From NCBI RefSeq assembly GCF_006874425.1, contig NZ_VIJZ01000001.1, forward strand, positions 496,001 to 560,000: a DNA stretch of 64,000 nucleotides, in the 5' to 3' direction. The translations under genes were made by a program, and so were the position numbers. The notes beneath the pieces are model-generated. The model searched no databases. It was not told the DNA's origin and saw only the letters and a list, made by a program, of their open reading frames with translations. The DNA is from Paenibacillus ottowii (GTDB taxonomy: Bacteria > Bacillota > Bacilli > Paenibacillales > Paenibacillaceae). This document shows, piece by piece, positions 45,626 through 55,013 of this stretch. Position 1 is the stretch's first letter. Every line of letters starts with the position of its first letter.

Positions 45626-46491
45626 GCCGCGAACGTCAGGCTATTGCTGCAGCTTTTCAATTTTTAACCCGTCTACCGATCAAGGCGGAGCTGGATTTCT
45701 CCCCGGAGCTGCTGAAACGCAGTGCAAGCTATTATCCGCTGGTTGGAGTGGTTATTGGCATTATCGTCTGGGGCTTTGCAGCGATTACTGCTATGGTGCT
45801 GCCACCACTGCCGTGTGCAATTCTTACCCTTGCTATCTGGGTATGGTTGACAGGCGGCCTGCATCTGGACGGGTGGATGGATGCGGCTGATGCCTTGTTC
45901 AGCTACAGGTCCCGTGAACGGATGCTGGAGATTATGAAGGATAGCCGTGTAGGAGCGATGGGTGTGATTGCTTGTGTACTGCTACTCATGCTCAAGGCTT
46001 CTTTGCTGTATACGGTGCTGGTTGAACGGAATGTATCCGGCCTGTTGATACTTCCGATGGTTTGGAGCCGTTGGTTCATGGTACATGCGATGATGCGCTG
46101 GCCTAAAGCCCGGAACGATGATGGACTGGCGGCGCGTTTTGCTGATATGAATAGTAGACGTGTCGGACTGGCCGTATTCTGGGCAGTATTAGTGACGCTA
46201 TGTGCTGCCGCAGGGCAATATATCTTTGCAGATTTTGCTATAGCGACTGAGGAAGCAGGAGGACTATCGTTGGCAGGGGCATACTTACAGATGCTTCTTT
46301 CATATTCTGGCTCTCTTCCAATCTGGCTAGGCTTTGCGTTGCTTCCGCTCTTGGCTTACGGAGTTGGAAGCTTTACAGCAAACCGTATTAACTGCCGCCT
46401 AGGGGGACTTACGGGGGATATATACGGAGCTTTGAACGAATTGCTGGAGGCGGTTTTGTTGCTGTGTATTGTCATTTTGTACGGATTGTGA
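45622..46491 (+). CDS. cobS: Cobalamin synthase (adenosylcobinamide-GDP ribazoletransferase)
   Basis: Membrane enzyme that joins adenosylcobinamide-GDP with alpha-ribazole (phosphate), completing the nucleotide loop. Of 289 residues, the acidic Mg-binding region GGLHLDGWMDAADALFSY and KDSRVGAMG are diagnostic. Several hydrophobic helices follow. It overlaps cobU by 4 bases (ATGA). Downstream, 38 bases separate it from cobQ. Confidence 0.93.
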   Translation: MSRERQAIAAAFQFLTRLPIKAELDFSPELLKRSASYYPLVGVVIGIIVWGFAAITAMVLPPLPCAILTLAIWVWLTGGLHLDGWMDAADALFSYRSRERMLEIMKDSRVGAMGVIACVLLLMLKASLLYTVLVERNVSGLLILPMVWSRWFMVHAMMRWPKARNDDGLAARFADMNSRRVGLAVFWAVLVTLCAAAGQYIFADFAIATEEAGGLSLAGAYLQMLLSYSGSLPIWLGFALLPLLAYGVGSFTANRINCRLGGLTGDIYGALNELLEAVLLLCIVILYGL

Positions 46492-46529
46492 CCAAATTTG
46501 AATTGAATTCGTTAAAGGGGAAGAGGCAA

Positions 46530-48149
46530 TTGTCAACTTTCAAACCGTCCTGCACAAACCCGGCCGCTATATTGATGCTTCAAGGAACAGCGTCGGATGT
46601 GGGCAAAAGCGTGGTGACGACCGCGCTGTGCCGGATCTTTAAGCAGGATGGCTATCGTCCCGCACCGTTTAAGTCACAAAATATGGCGTTAAACTCTTAT
46701 GTTACTGAGGACGGCAAGGAAATTGGACGTGCTCAGGGTGTGCAGGCCGAGGCTTGTGGTATTGAGGCGACGACCGATATGAATCCGATTCTGATTAAGC
46801 CGGTCAAGGATATGCACTCACAAATTGTTGTACACGGTGTACCTTATGCCTATATGAGCGCCTCCGATTACCGAAAGGATTTTTTGCCACAAGCCAAGCA
46901 TACCGTTATGGATGCGCTGAATCGGCTGCGCGATACCTATGATATTGTACTTATGGAAGGAGCGGGCAGCCCCGCAGAGATTAATTTAAAGGACCGCGAT
47001 ATTGTAAATATGAACCTTGCAGGCTGGGCGGATGCTCCAGTATTGCTGGTTTCGGATATCGACCGGGGCGGTGTCTTTGCCTCTCTGGTAGGGACTATCG
47101 AATTGCTGGAACCCCATGAAGTACAGCGTATCCGTGGATTTATCATTAACAAATTCAGAGGCGATTTGTCCCTGCTTCAACCGGGATTAGACTGGCTGGA
47201 AGAACGGACAGGCATTCCTGTGCTCGGTGTATTGCCCTATTTGCCGGACATTCGTATTGAAGCAGAGGATTCGGTCGTACTGGACAAGATGCCTAAGCGG
47301 TCAGTAAAGGATAAAGAATTGGATATTGCAGTGATACGATATCCGCGTATTTCCAATTTTACGGACACGGATGCTTTGGCCGCAGAGCCTGACGTGAGCG
47401 TACGTTATGTCACAGAGACCGGACAATTGGGCGTACCGGACGTCATCATCTTACCGGGAACCAAAGATACCATCGGAGACCTGCTGGAATTGCGTGAAAG
47501 AGGGTTGGAGGATGACATTCGAGAGGCCATGAAGACGGGACGCACGCAGCTGGTTGGTATTTGTGGGGGCTATCAGATGCTGGGTACAGCGCTATTTGAC
47601 CCTGATGCTGTCGAATCTGGGTTGCCGCAGCAGGCAGATGGATTAGGTTGGCTATCTTTATCCACAACCTTCTTAAAGGAAAAGCAAACCGTGCGTGTTC
47701 AAGGAATCCTGTCTAGTCATTGTCCACTTTTGCTAAGCACTGCCCCTGACTCAGGTTCTGCCTCCAAACCAGTCATTGAAGGTTATGAAATACATATGGG
47801 TGTGACGGAGCATGTCACAGAACCACATGTATCTATAGACAGAACTTTAGACTCAACGAATATGAAAACATTATTCCAGATTCAGCGTGGAGAAGGAAAC
47901 ACCTTTGATGAAGGTTGGGGCACGACTGACGGTAAGGTATGGGGAACTTACTTGCATGGTGTGTTTGATAATGACCGTTTTCGCCGATCCTGGTTGGATG
48001 GACTGAGACAAGCCAAGGGCTTAAAGCCTTTGGACAGCACTTTTACTGTGCGTGAAGCCAAGGAACGGGAGTTTGATCGTGTCGCAGAGGTAGTACGTGC
48101 TCATTTGGATATGGAGCAAATCTATCGCATTCTGGGGATGAATTCATAA
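46530..48149 (+). CDS. cobQ: Cobyric acid synthase
   Basis: Glutamine-dependent amidase that converts adenosylcobyrinate a,c-diamide to adenosylcobyric acid (CbiP in Salmonella). The N-terminal P-loop-like region is LQGTASDVGKSVVTTALCR, followed by FKSQNMALNSYVT. The C-terminal glutaminase domain has the nucleophile Cys in LVGICGGYQML and the His in TYLHGVFDN. At 539 residues it is somewhat longer than average. The TTG at 46530 has GGGGAAGAGG upstream and is preferred to starts inside cobS. It is the last gene of the riboswitch-controlled operon. Confidence 0.92.
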   Translation: MSTFKPSCTNPAAILMLQGTASDVGKSVVTTALCRIFKQDGYRPAPFKSQNMALNSYVTEDGKEIGRAQGVQAEACGIEATTDMNPILIKPVKDMHSQIVVHGVPYAYMSASDYRKDFLPQAKHTVMDALNRLRDTYDIVLMEGAGSPAEINLKDRDIVNMNLAGWADAPVLLVSDIDRGGVFASLVGTIELLEPHEVQRIRGFIINKFRGDLSLLQPGLDWLEERTGIPVLGVLPYLPDIRIEAEDSVVLDKMPKRSVKDKELDIAVIRYPRISNFTDTDALAAEPDVSVRYVTETGQLGVPDVIILPGTKDTIGDLLELRERGLEDDIREAMKTGRTQLVGICGGYQMLGTALFDPDAVESGLPQQADGLGWLSLSTTFLKEKQTVRVQGILSSHCPLLLSTAPDSGSASKPVIEGYEIHMGVTEHVTEPHVSIDRTLDSTNMKTLFQIQRGEGNTFDEGWGTTDGKVWGTYLHGVFDNDRFRRSWLDGLRQAKGLKPLDSTFTVREAKEREFDRVAEVVRAHLDMEQIYRILGMNS

Positions 48150-48187
48150 AATTCTTCATGGAAGTTCCTTTAAATCGCTTTAAAAAA

Positions 48188-48237
48188 ATAAAGAGGTATC
48201 TCTACAGTCATTTTTGTGACTGAGAGATACCTCTTTT
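48188..48237. terminator. Bidirectional terminator between cobQ and the chemoreceptor gene
   Basis: AAAGAGGTATCTCT pairs with AGAGATACCTCTTT around an inner AGTCA/TGACT stem. A-rich on the left and T-rich on the right, it can serve both convergent genes. Confidence 0.92.
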
Positions 48238-48248
48238 AGGATATCAGC

Positions 48249-49952
48249 TTACTTAATTTTAAACTTTTCAACCGCTTTTTGCAGCTCCGTTGCTTGTTGG
48301 CTTAATTGACGAACAACCTCACTGTGGCTTTCCATTTCATTCAGTTGCTCATCGGCATTTAAACCGATTTCCTGAATCATATGCTGTGCATTGGCAGCGA
48401 TGAGAGCTGTTTCTTCCACGGAAGCAGATACTTCCTCCGAACTGGCGGATACTTGTTCCGTTGCTGCGGATACGGTTTGAATCGTAGCGTTAATCTTTTG
48501 CATGAGCTCACTCAGCTGGCTAAAGGCAAAACTTGCTTGCTGAACCATCTCCGTTCCCGAGTGAATCTCACGGCTAACCTGGGTCACAGAGTCCACCGAT
48601 TGCTTCGATACTTCCTGAATAGTAACCAAATAGTCCGAAATCTCCTGTGTTGCTTCTTTGGATTGCTCTGCGAGCTTGCGAACTTCTCCGGCAACTACAG
48701 CAAAGCCCCGTCCATGTTCGCCTGCGCGGGCAGCCTCAATGGAGGCATTCAGAGACAACATTTGAATCTGCTTTGTAATATCGAAAATTGCAGAAACGAT
48801 GCTGCCAATGGCTTCTGAGCGTTCGTTCATACTATGTATGTGTCGAAGCGACTCATCGGCAACATGTCCTACCTGTGACATTTGAGCTACAGCTTTTTGA
48901 GCGAGCGTATTCCCGTTGACCGTTTCTTTCGTCGCTTCGCTGATTTGATCAGATACATCGTTGGCGGAGGAGGCGATATACTGAACCCCTTGAGCGATCT
49001 CCTCCATAGCCTGCGCATTTTCAGCAGCGGCCGAAGCGATGCTGGTACTGCCCTTGGCTACTTCTTCAGCAGCAGCTGTAGAGTCCTGTACTTTTACACT
49101 CATAGCCTCAGTCCGACGAAGCAGCTCGTCCGAGCCTTCAACAACCGCCCCTGATGTAGAAAGGACATGACCAATCATTTCTTTTAAGTTATGAGACATA
49201 GATTGGAAGCTGCGGGCAAGTTGAGCAATTTCATTAACACCATGAACTTTCGCTTCTTGCGACAGATCACCTTGGGCAATTTTTTCACTATGACGAACCA
49301 ATTCGGCAATGGGCTGCACAACTTTACGTATGACAAGGGTAGAAATAATTCCGCCTAGCAGGAGTGTTACCAAGGTAATACCTATGCAAATCCATAGTAT
49401 TTGTTGGGATTTTTCCTGTACAAATCCGACATCTTCGTTCACGCCAAGAACTAGATTACTGCCTGATATGGCAAAGAAGGCGGTTTTGTGAATTCCGTGC
49501 GGATCACTGTACATGTCACTAATATTCATCTCGCCTTGCTTTGCTTTTTTAATATCTTCCACAGGTACGAGCGTATCCTTAACCTTGTATGCTGCTTTTA
49601 CGTTTCGTGCGACAACTTCGGCCTTACCATCATCCTTCAGAACCGCAATATATGCCGATTCTAATTTGAGGGTGTCGACCTTGTCTTGAAGATAAGCTTC
49701 CATCTGCATAGCAGAGCCCGAATCAGAACCACTTCCTTGACCAGCCTGAACCGCTAAGGAAATATTGAGATCCTGGTACACATTTTTTGCTCCAGTTTCT
49801 AGCAGTTGATCTACTTGAGGCATGACACTGCTATTAATGATACTCATGGCTACTGCATAGAAACTGATGCTGAACAAAAGGGACGCAAAGAGCTGAATCA
49901 ACAAAAACATAATCCGTAATTTTGCGCCTAGAGAACGATTAAAAAGCTTCAT
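48249..49952 (-). CDS. Methyl-accepting chemotaxis protein
   Basis: A 567-residue transmembrane chemoreceptor. TM1 lies at about 13-37, then an extracytoplasmic sensor of about 150 residues (short Cache-like), TM2 near 185-210, a HAMP domain (VIRKVVQPIAELVRHSEKIA) and the cytoplasmic coiled coil. The signalling tip that contacts CheA/CheW is NASIEAARAGEHGRGFAVVA. The ligand is unknown. The sensor has a Gly/Ser-rich loop (GQGSGSDSGSA). ATG 49952 has GAGGAG upstream and starts the basic MKLFNRSLGAKLR. It converges on cobQ. Confidence 0.92.
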   Translation of the reverse strand: MKLFNRSLGAKLRIMFLLIQLFASLLFSISFYAVAMSIINSSVMPQVDQLLETGAKNVYQDLNISLAVQAGQGSGSDSGSAMQMEAYLQDKVDTLKLESAYIAVLKDDGKAEVVARNVKAAYKVKDTLVPVEDIKKAKQGEMNISDMYSDPHGIHKTAFFAISGSNLVLGVNEDVGFVQEKSQQILWICIGITLVTLLLGGIISTLVIRKVVQPIAELVRHSEKIAQGDLSQEAKVHGVNEIAQLARSFQSMSHNLKEMIGHVLSTSGAVVEGSDELLRRTEAMSVKVQDSTAAAEEVAKGSTSIASAAAENAQAMEEIAQGVQYIASSANDVSDQISEATKETVNGNTLAQKAVAQMSQVGHVADESLRHIHSMNERSEAIGSIVSAIFDITKQIQMLSLNASIEAARAGEHGRGFAVVAGEVRKLAEQSKEATQEISDYLVTIQEVSKQSVDSVTQVSREIHSGTEMVQQASFAFSQLSELMQKINATIQTVSAATEQVSASSEEVSASVEETALIAANAQHMIQEIGLNADEQLNEMESHSEVVRQLSQQATELQKAVEKFKIK

Positions 49953-50329
49953 GAAAATTCTCCTCTCACATAATGGTAATAAAACAGACGATTGCCCTGC
50001 TTGATGTAGGCCGCTTGTCCAATGAGGTACTAGACAGCCATGATCTACTTGTTTTCCTTTCTTTACTTGAAGAAAAGACTGAAAATGTTCGGATTCTATG
50101 TATATTTCAGCTGTATTCAAGGGACAAGAATGAGAAAGGGAAGTAATCCATGATTTACTAAAAAGTAGGTTAGACCTATTTTACATAATTAACAGACGGT
50201 TGAATAGTCATATTTGCCCAAAAAGAAACAAAAAATATGAAACTATGGTCTTGGGTGTTTAGATGTAAGTTTGATGTAAATTATCAGAAATAAGAAATTT
50301 AAAAAGCTTTATCTGTGTTTTTGTAACTA
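49953..50329. other. Gene-free stretch between the chemoreceptor and the PTS remnant
   Basis: AT-rich and without a supported gene. An in-frame TAA at 50324-50326 abuts the PTS remnant, so the missing EIIB part is not recoverable here. I see no antiterminator (RAT) hairpin of the LicT type. Confidence 0.45.
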
Positions 50330-50914
50330 TTGTATAACCCGATCAGTCGTCTGTTTGATTTTATCTCAGGCGTATTCACTCCGCTCTTGCCATTGCTAAT
50401 TGGTGGAGAAATCATTCAGGGAATTGCGACTGCTTTATTGGTCTTAGATTTTTTTTCTGATACTCAAGCCTTTACCGCTGTAGGGTACATTGGTGGAAGC
50501 GTATTTTATTTTTTGCCCGTAATGATAGCGATCAATGCAGCAAGAAAGCTTGGTAGCAATATATTTATTGCGGCGGCAATTGGGGCCTGCCCTTATTCTC
50601 CCGGCATTATAGAGCTGCTGCAATCCAGCCTGAAAATGAACTCAGACGGTTTACCCGTGGTGGAGCAACAGTATCTCGCTTCTTTTATACTGATCCTTAT
50701 TGGTGTCTGGCTTGCATTGAAGATTGAAAAAGGATTGAAAAGGTTCGACCGCTATTCAATTCAACTGCTGGTCGTTCCGACATTGACGCTTATCGTTATT
50801 GTACCTTTATTGCTGTTTGTTTTTGGCCCGCTGTGGACGACCCTGGCACATAATTTGTCGTATGGTTTTGCTTCACTTTTTGACGATGCGGAAGTATTGG
50901 CGGGCATGCTGTAG
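50330..50914 (+). pseudogene. Remnant of a PTS EIIBC(A) beta-glucoside/sucrose-type permease: N-terminal half of EIIC
   Basis: The translation PISRLFDFISGVFTPLLPLL is the start of the EIIC domain of sugar PTS permeases of the glucose/beta-glucoside superfamily, followed by AAAIGACPYSPGI-type loops and membrane helices. The preceding EIIB domain is absent: a stop codon lies just upstream, the only start is a TTG and there is no ribosome site. The frame ends at TAG (50912-50914) after LAGML, about half-way through a normal EIIC. With no EIIB and half the channel missing, transport is impossible, so I call it a decayed gene. Confidence 0.8.
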
Positions 50915-51195
50915 GCTTGGTGAGTGATTCAGGACTTGAAATGCTCATTCACGTGGGGATGGACACTGTTAAACTAAAAGGACTTCATTTTACGTCTCAT
51001 CTTAAAGCAGGAGATCGCGTGAAGGTAGGCGACCTTATACTGGAGTTTGATCTGGTGGAAATCCGCAAGGCTGGTTACGAAACGATTACGCCTGTTATTG
51101 TTACGAATGTGGATCAGTATAGCGAGTTGGAGCCTGCTGGAAATCAGCATAAAGTGGTTAAGGAACAAGAACTGCTATACACAGTGATTGTCTAA
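50905..51195 (+). pseudogene. Remnant of the same PTS permease: C-terminal half of EIIA
   Basis: In a different frame from the EIIC remnant, the sequence from 50905 reads HAVGLVSDSGLEMLIHVGMD and TVKLKGLHFTSHLKAGDRVK, the second half of a Crr-type EIIA domain, ending with TPVIVTNVDQY and a normal stop at 51195. The active-site His of EIIA is the one in LIHVGMDTV. The first half of EIIA, with the other conserved His, is missing. The two remnants meet at about 50905-50911, so a deletion removed the middle of the gene. A small peptide could be made from TTG 50917 but has no ribosome site. Confidence 0.8.
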
Positions 51196-51248
51196 CCGTT
51201 GGAAAATTCTACCCCTAAATTGAATACGAACCGTTGTGTTCAGAATAA

Positions 51249-51290
51249 CAAACAGCAAGCCTTCATTCTTACGAAGGCTTGCTGTTTTGG
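51249..51290 (+). terminator. Terminator of the former PTS gene
   Basis: AACAGCAAGCCTTC pairs perfectly with GAAGGCTTGCTGTT and is followed by TT. It is intact although the gene is not. Confidence 0.82.
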
Positions 51291-51440
51291 CATTTACCTA
51301 AAGCCTACAGCTGAAGCAACTTTATTATTTTTATTTCAATAAAACCTACAAAAATAGTTGGCTTTGTGATATAGTAATCTTCGGATTGAAGGGTCGCTTT
51401 TTTTAAAACATCTTACGTTTAAGTTTGGAGGAAATGATAT

Positions 51441-52838
51441 ATGGATACCTTCTTTATTATTTTGAATGTCATCGTGCTGCTTGCACTGCTCGGCGTGTTG
51501 GTCTGGTTGCAGAAAAAGCGCATCTCTTTTACAAAAAGAGTATTTACCGGGCTCGGCTTCGGACTGATCTACGGGGCTATTCTTCAATACGCTTATGGGG
51601 CCAGCTCAGAGGTCATTACCAAATCGGTCGATTGGTTCAACCTTGCAGGTAATGGTTATGTCCGTTTGCTGCAAATGGTCGTTATTCCGCTGATCATGGT
51701 GTCGATTATTTCAGCTATTATGAATCTAAAGGGAAGACAGAACCTTGGCAAAATAAGCGTGTCCATTATTGCAGTACTACTGATTACAACGGCAATTGCT
51801 GCTTCAGTAAGTATTGTAACCAGTCTGTCTTTTGATCTAAAAGCAATTGAAATTCAAAAAGGGGACAAGGAGCAAGCGCAGGGCCTGAAGATGGAAGAAC
51901 GTCTGGGAACAGTCCAGGATATGACCATTCCACAGCAGGTATTGGAGTTTATTCCTTCGAATCCTTTTGAAGATATGACGGGGGCACGCCGTACATCGAC
52001 CTTGGCCGTGGTTATCTTCTCGGCTTTTATTGGGGTAGCAGTACTCGGTTTGGATCGTAAAAAACCGGAGCAGGCGCAAACTTTCCGCAAAGTGATCGAC
52101 GCAGTGTACGCTGTAGTGATGCGGATTGTAACGCTAGTGCTGAGATTAACGCCTTATGGTATTTTAGCACTGATCACGAAAGTGGTAGCTACGACAAATC
52201 CGGATGAAATCTTGAAGCTGATCAAGTTTGTACTTGCTTCTTATGTGGCTTTATTGGTGATGTTCGTTATTCATCTTATTTTGCTGGCCTTGTTCGGCTA
52301 CAATCCAGTGACATATGTGAAGAAGGTATTGCCTACACTGGTTTTTGCCTTTACTTCTCGTTCCAGTGCAGCGACCATTCCATTAAATGTTGAAACACAA
52401 ACGAAAAAGCTTGGTGTGTCCGACGGCATCGCGAATCTGTCCGCGACCCTGGGAGCGACCATTGGGCAAAACGGCTGTGCGGGTATTTATCCGGCGATGC
52501 TGGCCGTCATGATTGCTCCAACAGTGGGCATAGATCCTACAAGTTGGAATTTTATCCTCACGCTTATTCTGGTTGTTACGATCAGCTCGTTTGGTGTGGC
52601 AGGTGTAGGCGGTGGGGCCACCTTCGCTTCCCTGATCGTGCTTTCTACCATGAACCTACCTGTGGCCTTGGCAGGATTGCTCATTTCTGTTGAACCGTTG
52701 ATTGATATGGGACGTACTGCGTTAAATGTTAATGACTCGATTACAGCAGGTCTCATTTCAGGCAAGGTACTCAAGGAGAACGATCACGACGTGTTTAACA
52801 ACCATGGCATGGATCTGGATGCAACGGCGCACTCCTAA
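51441..52838 (+). CDS. tcyP: Cystine:cation symporter (TcyP-like, DAACS family)
   Basis: A 465-residue membrane symporter of the dicarboxylate/amino acid:cation family. Similarity in layout to TcyP of Bacillus subtilis is strong: NGYVRLLQMVVIPLIMVSII, TSRSSAATIPLNVETQTKKLG, LGATIGQNGCAGIYPAMLAV and the late VEPLIDMGRTALNVNDS. The insertion with IPQQVLEFIPSNPFEDMTG is typical of TcyP. It probably imports L-cystine with Na+ or H+. GGAGGAAATG lies upstream. No CymR site was confidently seen. It is monocistronic. Confidence 0.88.
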   Translation: MDTFFIILNVIVLLALLGVLVWLQKKRISFTKRVFTGLGFGLIYGAILQYAYGASSEVITKSVDWFNLAGNGYVRLLQMVVIPLIMVSIISAIMNLKGRQNLGKISVSIIAVLLITTAIAASVSIVTSLSFDLKAIEIQKGDKEQAQGLKMEERLGTVQDMTIPQQVLEFIPSNPFEDMTGARRTSTLAVVIFSAFIGVAVLGLDRKKPEQAQTFRKVIDAVYAVVMRIVTLVLRLTPYGILALITKVVATTNPDEILKLIKFVLASYVALLVMFVIHLILLALFGYNPVTYVKKVLPTLVFAFTSRSSAATIPLNVETQTKKLGVSDGIANLSATLGATIGQNGCAGIYPAMLAVMIAPTVGIDPTSWNFILTLILVVTISSFGVAGVGGGATFASLIVLSTMNLPVALAGLLISVEPLIDMGRTALNVNDSITAGLISGKVLKENDHDVFNNHGMDLDATAHS

Positions 52839-52923
52839 TTAAAAAGATAAACGGATGGTGTTCACTACAGTCTCATATCGCATCTATAGCATATGTATAT
52901 GTGTAGTGTGTACCTCCATACTC

Positions 52924-52950
52924 AGAGCCGACCCTAAGGTCGGCTCTTTA
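52924..52950 (+). terminator. Terminator after tcyP
   Basis: AGAGCCGACC pairs perfectly with GGTCGGCTCT around CTAA and is followed by T-rich sequence. Confidence 0.92.
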
Positions 52951-53042
52951 TATTGAACTTATGACCGTGTAAATTATAGCTGTTCACAAATCCTAATCTA
53001 TGATACATTAAAATAATGTTTTTCCGGCTTGTTCGGATGAAC

Positions 53043-53081
53043 CGCGGTTCGCAACCATCCCGCGCTATCAAAACTAGGAGG
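53043..53081 (+). promoter_or_regulatory. preQ1-I riboswitch
   Basis: Stem P1 is CGCGG (53043-53047) with CCGCG (53060-53064), enclosing UUCGCAACCAUC. The A-rich tail CAAAACUAGGAGG contains the ribosome binding site of the next gene. This matches the H-type pseudoknot of preQ1-I riboswitches, closest in arrangement to the Thermoanaerobacter example. Ligand binding would hide the GGAGG and lower translation of the transporter. Confidence 0.8.
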
Positions 53082-53086
53082 CTTTC

Positions 53087-53785
53087 ATGTTTAATCTGTT
53101 ATGGGGGATAGCATTTGTCCTCGTCAATTTTATGTTCTTTTTGCTATGTTATCGGTTGTTCGGTAAAAAAGGGCTGTACGCCTGGATTGGCGTTGCTACT
53201 GTATTGGCCAATATTCAGGTAACCAAAACCATTGATCTGCTTGGCATTACCACGACATTGGGAAATACAATGTATGTATCTATGTATATGGCCAGCGACT
53301 TACTAAATGAGAAGTATGGGCCTAAAGAGGCACGAAAAGCTGTATGGTTTGGCTTTTTCACTCTGATTATGACGACGATCACGATGCAGATGGTGCTGTT
53401 GTTTGAGCCTACTGCCACGGATTTTGCCCAGACACCTATGCAACAGCTCTTTGGATTGTTGCCAAGGCTTGCGCTTGCCAGCTTGACAGCCTATGCGGTT
53501 AGTCAATTGCTGGACGTGCGTCTATACGCCTGGATTCGTAAATTTTTCCCGGAGCGTCATCAGCTCTGGATTCGCGGCAATGGCAGCACGATGATCAGCT
53601 CGTTTATAGACACCCTCATTTTCTGTAGTATTGCCTTTTACGGCTATGCGTGGGGGATATGGATCGAGCTGCTGTTTACCACCTACATCTTAAAATTTAT
53701 ACTGACTGCGGCGGGTACACCAATTTTGTACATCGCACGCAATTTCCGTTTGATGGAAGAGGAGGAGCAAACCCTCAAGCCGTGA
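53087..53785 (+). CDS. Queuosine precursor transporter (YhhQ/QPTR, DUF165)
   Basis: A 232-residue membrane protein with about six helices that imports queuine, preQ0 or preQ1 for tRNA queuosine. Family features are VLANIQVTKTIDLLG, SMYMASDLLNEKYGPKEARK and RGNGSTMISSFIDTLIFCSIAF. The upstream preQ1-I riboswitch independently supports the role. GGAGG at 53078-53082 is both the ribosome site and part of the riboswitch. It is followed by a convergent peptidase gene with little space between. Confidence 0.93.
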   Translation: MFNLLWGIAFVLVNFMFFLLCYRLFGKKGLYAWIGVATVLANIQVTKTIDLLGITTTLGNTMYVSMYMASDLLNEKYGPKEARKAVWFGFFTLIMTTITMQMVLLFEPTATDFAQTPMQQLFGLLPRLALASLTAYAVSQLLDVRLYAWIRKFFPERHQLWIRGNGSTMISSFIDTLIFCSIAFYGYAWGIWIELLFTTYILKFILTAAGTPILYIARNFRLMEEEEQTLKP

Positions 53786-53852
53786 TTGGCTTGGGGTTGC
53801 CCCTCTTTTTTTTCATACTTCTAACCTATAAATTACAAACAATAACGATAGA

Positions 53853-54941
53853 TTACCCTAGCACGGTCAGTTCCTTCGGAAATGAGGTCAGTACTTCCAC
53901 ACCCTTAGAGGTGACCAGAACATCATCTTCAATCCGCACGCCTCCGAGACCTGGCACGTAGATGCCGGGCTCGATGGTGAACACGAAGCCTTCATGAAGC
54001 AGATCGCTATTGCCTCCGTGTACAGACGGATATTCATGAACACTCATGCCAAGACCATGTCCAACCCGATGGTTAAAAGCTGGTCCATATCCAGCGGCTT
54101 CAACAACGGCTCGTGCTGCCTGGTCTACGGATGCACAGGAAACTCCAGGGCGAATGGCGGCAATTCCGGCTTCGTTTGAACGAAGAACCGTATTATAAAT
54201 CGTTTCCAGCTCTGCCGACAGCTTGCCAAAGGCAAACGTACGCGTAATATCCGAAGCATAACCACCCGAATATACGCCCATATCAAACATAAGCAGATCG
54301 CCATGTTGTAGCTTGCGGGTCCCCGGAACCCCATGAGGTAAGGCTGTTTTGGGTCCAGACAAGACCGTAGTGTCAAAGGATGGACCATCTGCCCCAAGCT
54401 TTTTCATCTGGTATTCGATTTCAGCTACCAGCTCGACTTCCGTCACCCCTTCACGAACATGCGTTAGGCCGTGACGAAGAGCATCTTCCACCAAACGAGC
54501 TGCGTGTTTCAGACGTTGTACTTCCTCAGGTGTTTTTCTCACACGCATTTCTTGAAGCACCGGACCCAGGTCCACATATTGAGCCGCACCAATGGCAGTA
54601 TGTAATTGTTCGTAACGGAGGACGGAGACGTGCTCCTTTTCCAGTGCGAATGCTTTCACACTAGTACCCGTGCGTTGGCGCAACAGATCATATGGATTGT
54701 CCGTATCGGTGTGGGTGGATATACGCTTCACGGAAGAAGCGGCTTGGGCTGCTTCGGCATCCAGGGCGGGTACAATCAGTTCTGGTTCTTGGTCACGAAG
54801 CAGCACGAGACCTAGAAAACGCTCATGCGGATCACTCGCAAAGCCTGTCAGGTAGTAAATATGCTTGGGATCGGTCACAAGTAGGCCATCCCAAGCTTGT
54901 GACTTTAGTTCATCATACAATTTGGCAATTTTATCATTCAT
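53853..54941 (-). CDS. Xaa-Pro peptidase (M24 family, aminopeptidase P/prolidase)
   Basis: A 362-residue cytosolic metallopeptidase acting on peptide bonds before proline. The N-terminal creatinase-like domain starts WDGLLVTDPKHIYYLTGF. The five metal ligands are visible: Asp in LMFDMGV, Asp in ASDITRT, His in HRVGHGLG, Glu in TIEPGIY and Glu in RIEDD. The length fits bacterial YqhT/YpdF-type enzymes. AAAGGAATGAG lies upstream of the ATG. A separate MBL-fold gene follows upstream on the same strand with a 70-base gap. Confidence 0.93.
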   Translation of the reverse strand: MNDKIAKLYDELKSQAWDGLLVTDPKHIYYLTGFASDPHERFLGLVLLRDQEPELIVPALDAEAAQAASSVKRISTHTDTDNPYDLLRQRTGTSVKAFALEKEHVSVLRYEQLHTAIGAAQYVDLGPVLQEMRVRKTPEEVQRLKHAARLVEDALRHGLTHVREGVTEVELVAEIEYQMKKLGADGPSFDTTVLSGPKTALPHGVPGTRKLQHGDLLMFDMGVYSGGYASDITRTFAFGKLSAELETIYNTVLRSNEAGIAAIRPGVSCASVDQAARAVVEAAGYGPAFNHRVGHGLGMSVHEYPSVHGGNSDLLHEGFVFTIEPGIYVPGLGGVRIEDDVLVTSKGVEVLTSFPKELTVLG

Positions 54942-55013
54942 AGAGTCTCATTCCTTTCTGTCCATTTATTCATTATAGCTCTTATTACATCCTAATTTAT
55001 ATTTATAAATGGG

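Noticed and set aside
50917-51195. Functional stand-alone EIIA protein
   Set aside because: The first half of the domain is missing and no ribosome site precedes the TTG start.
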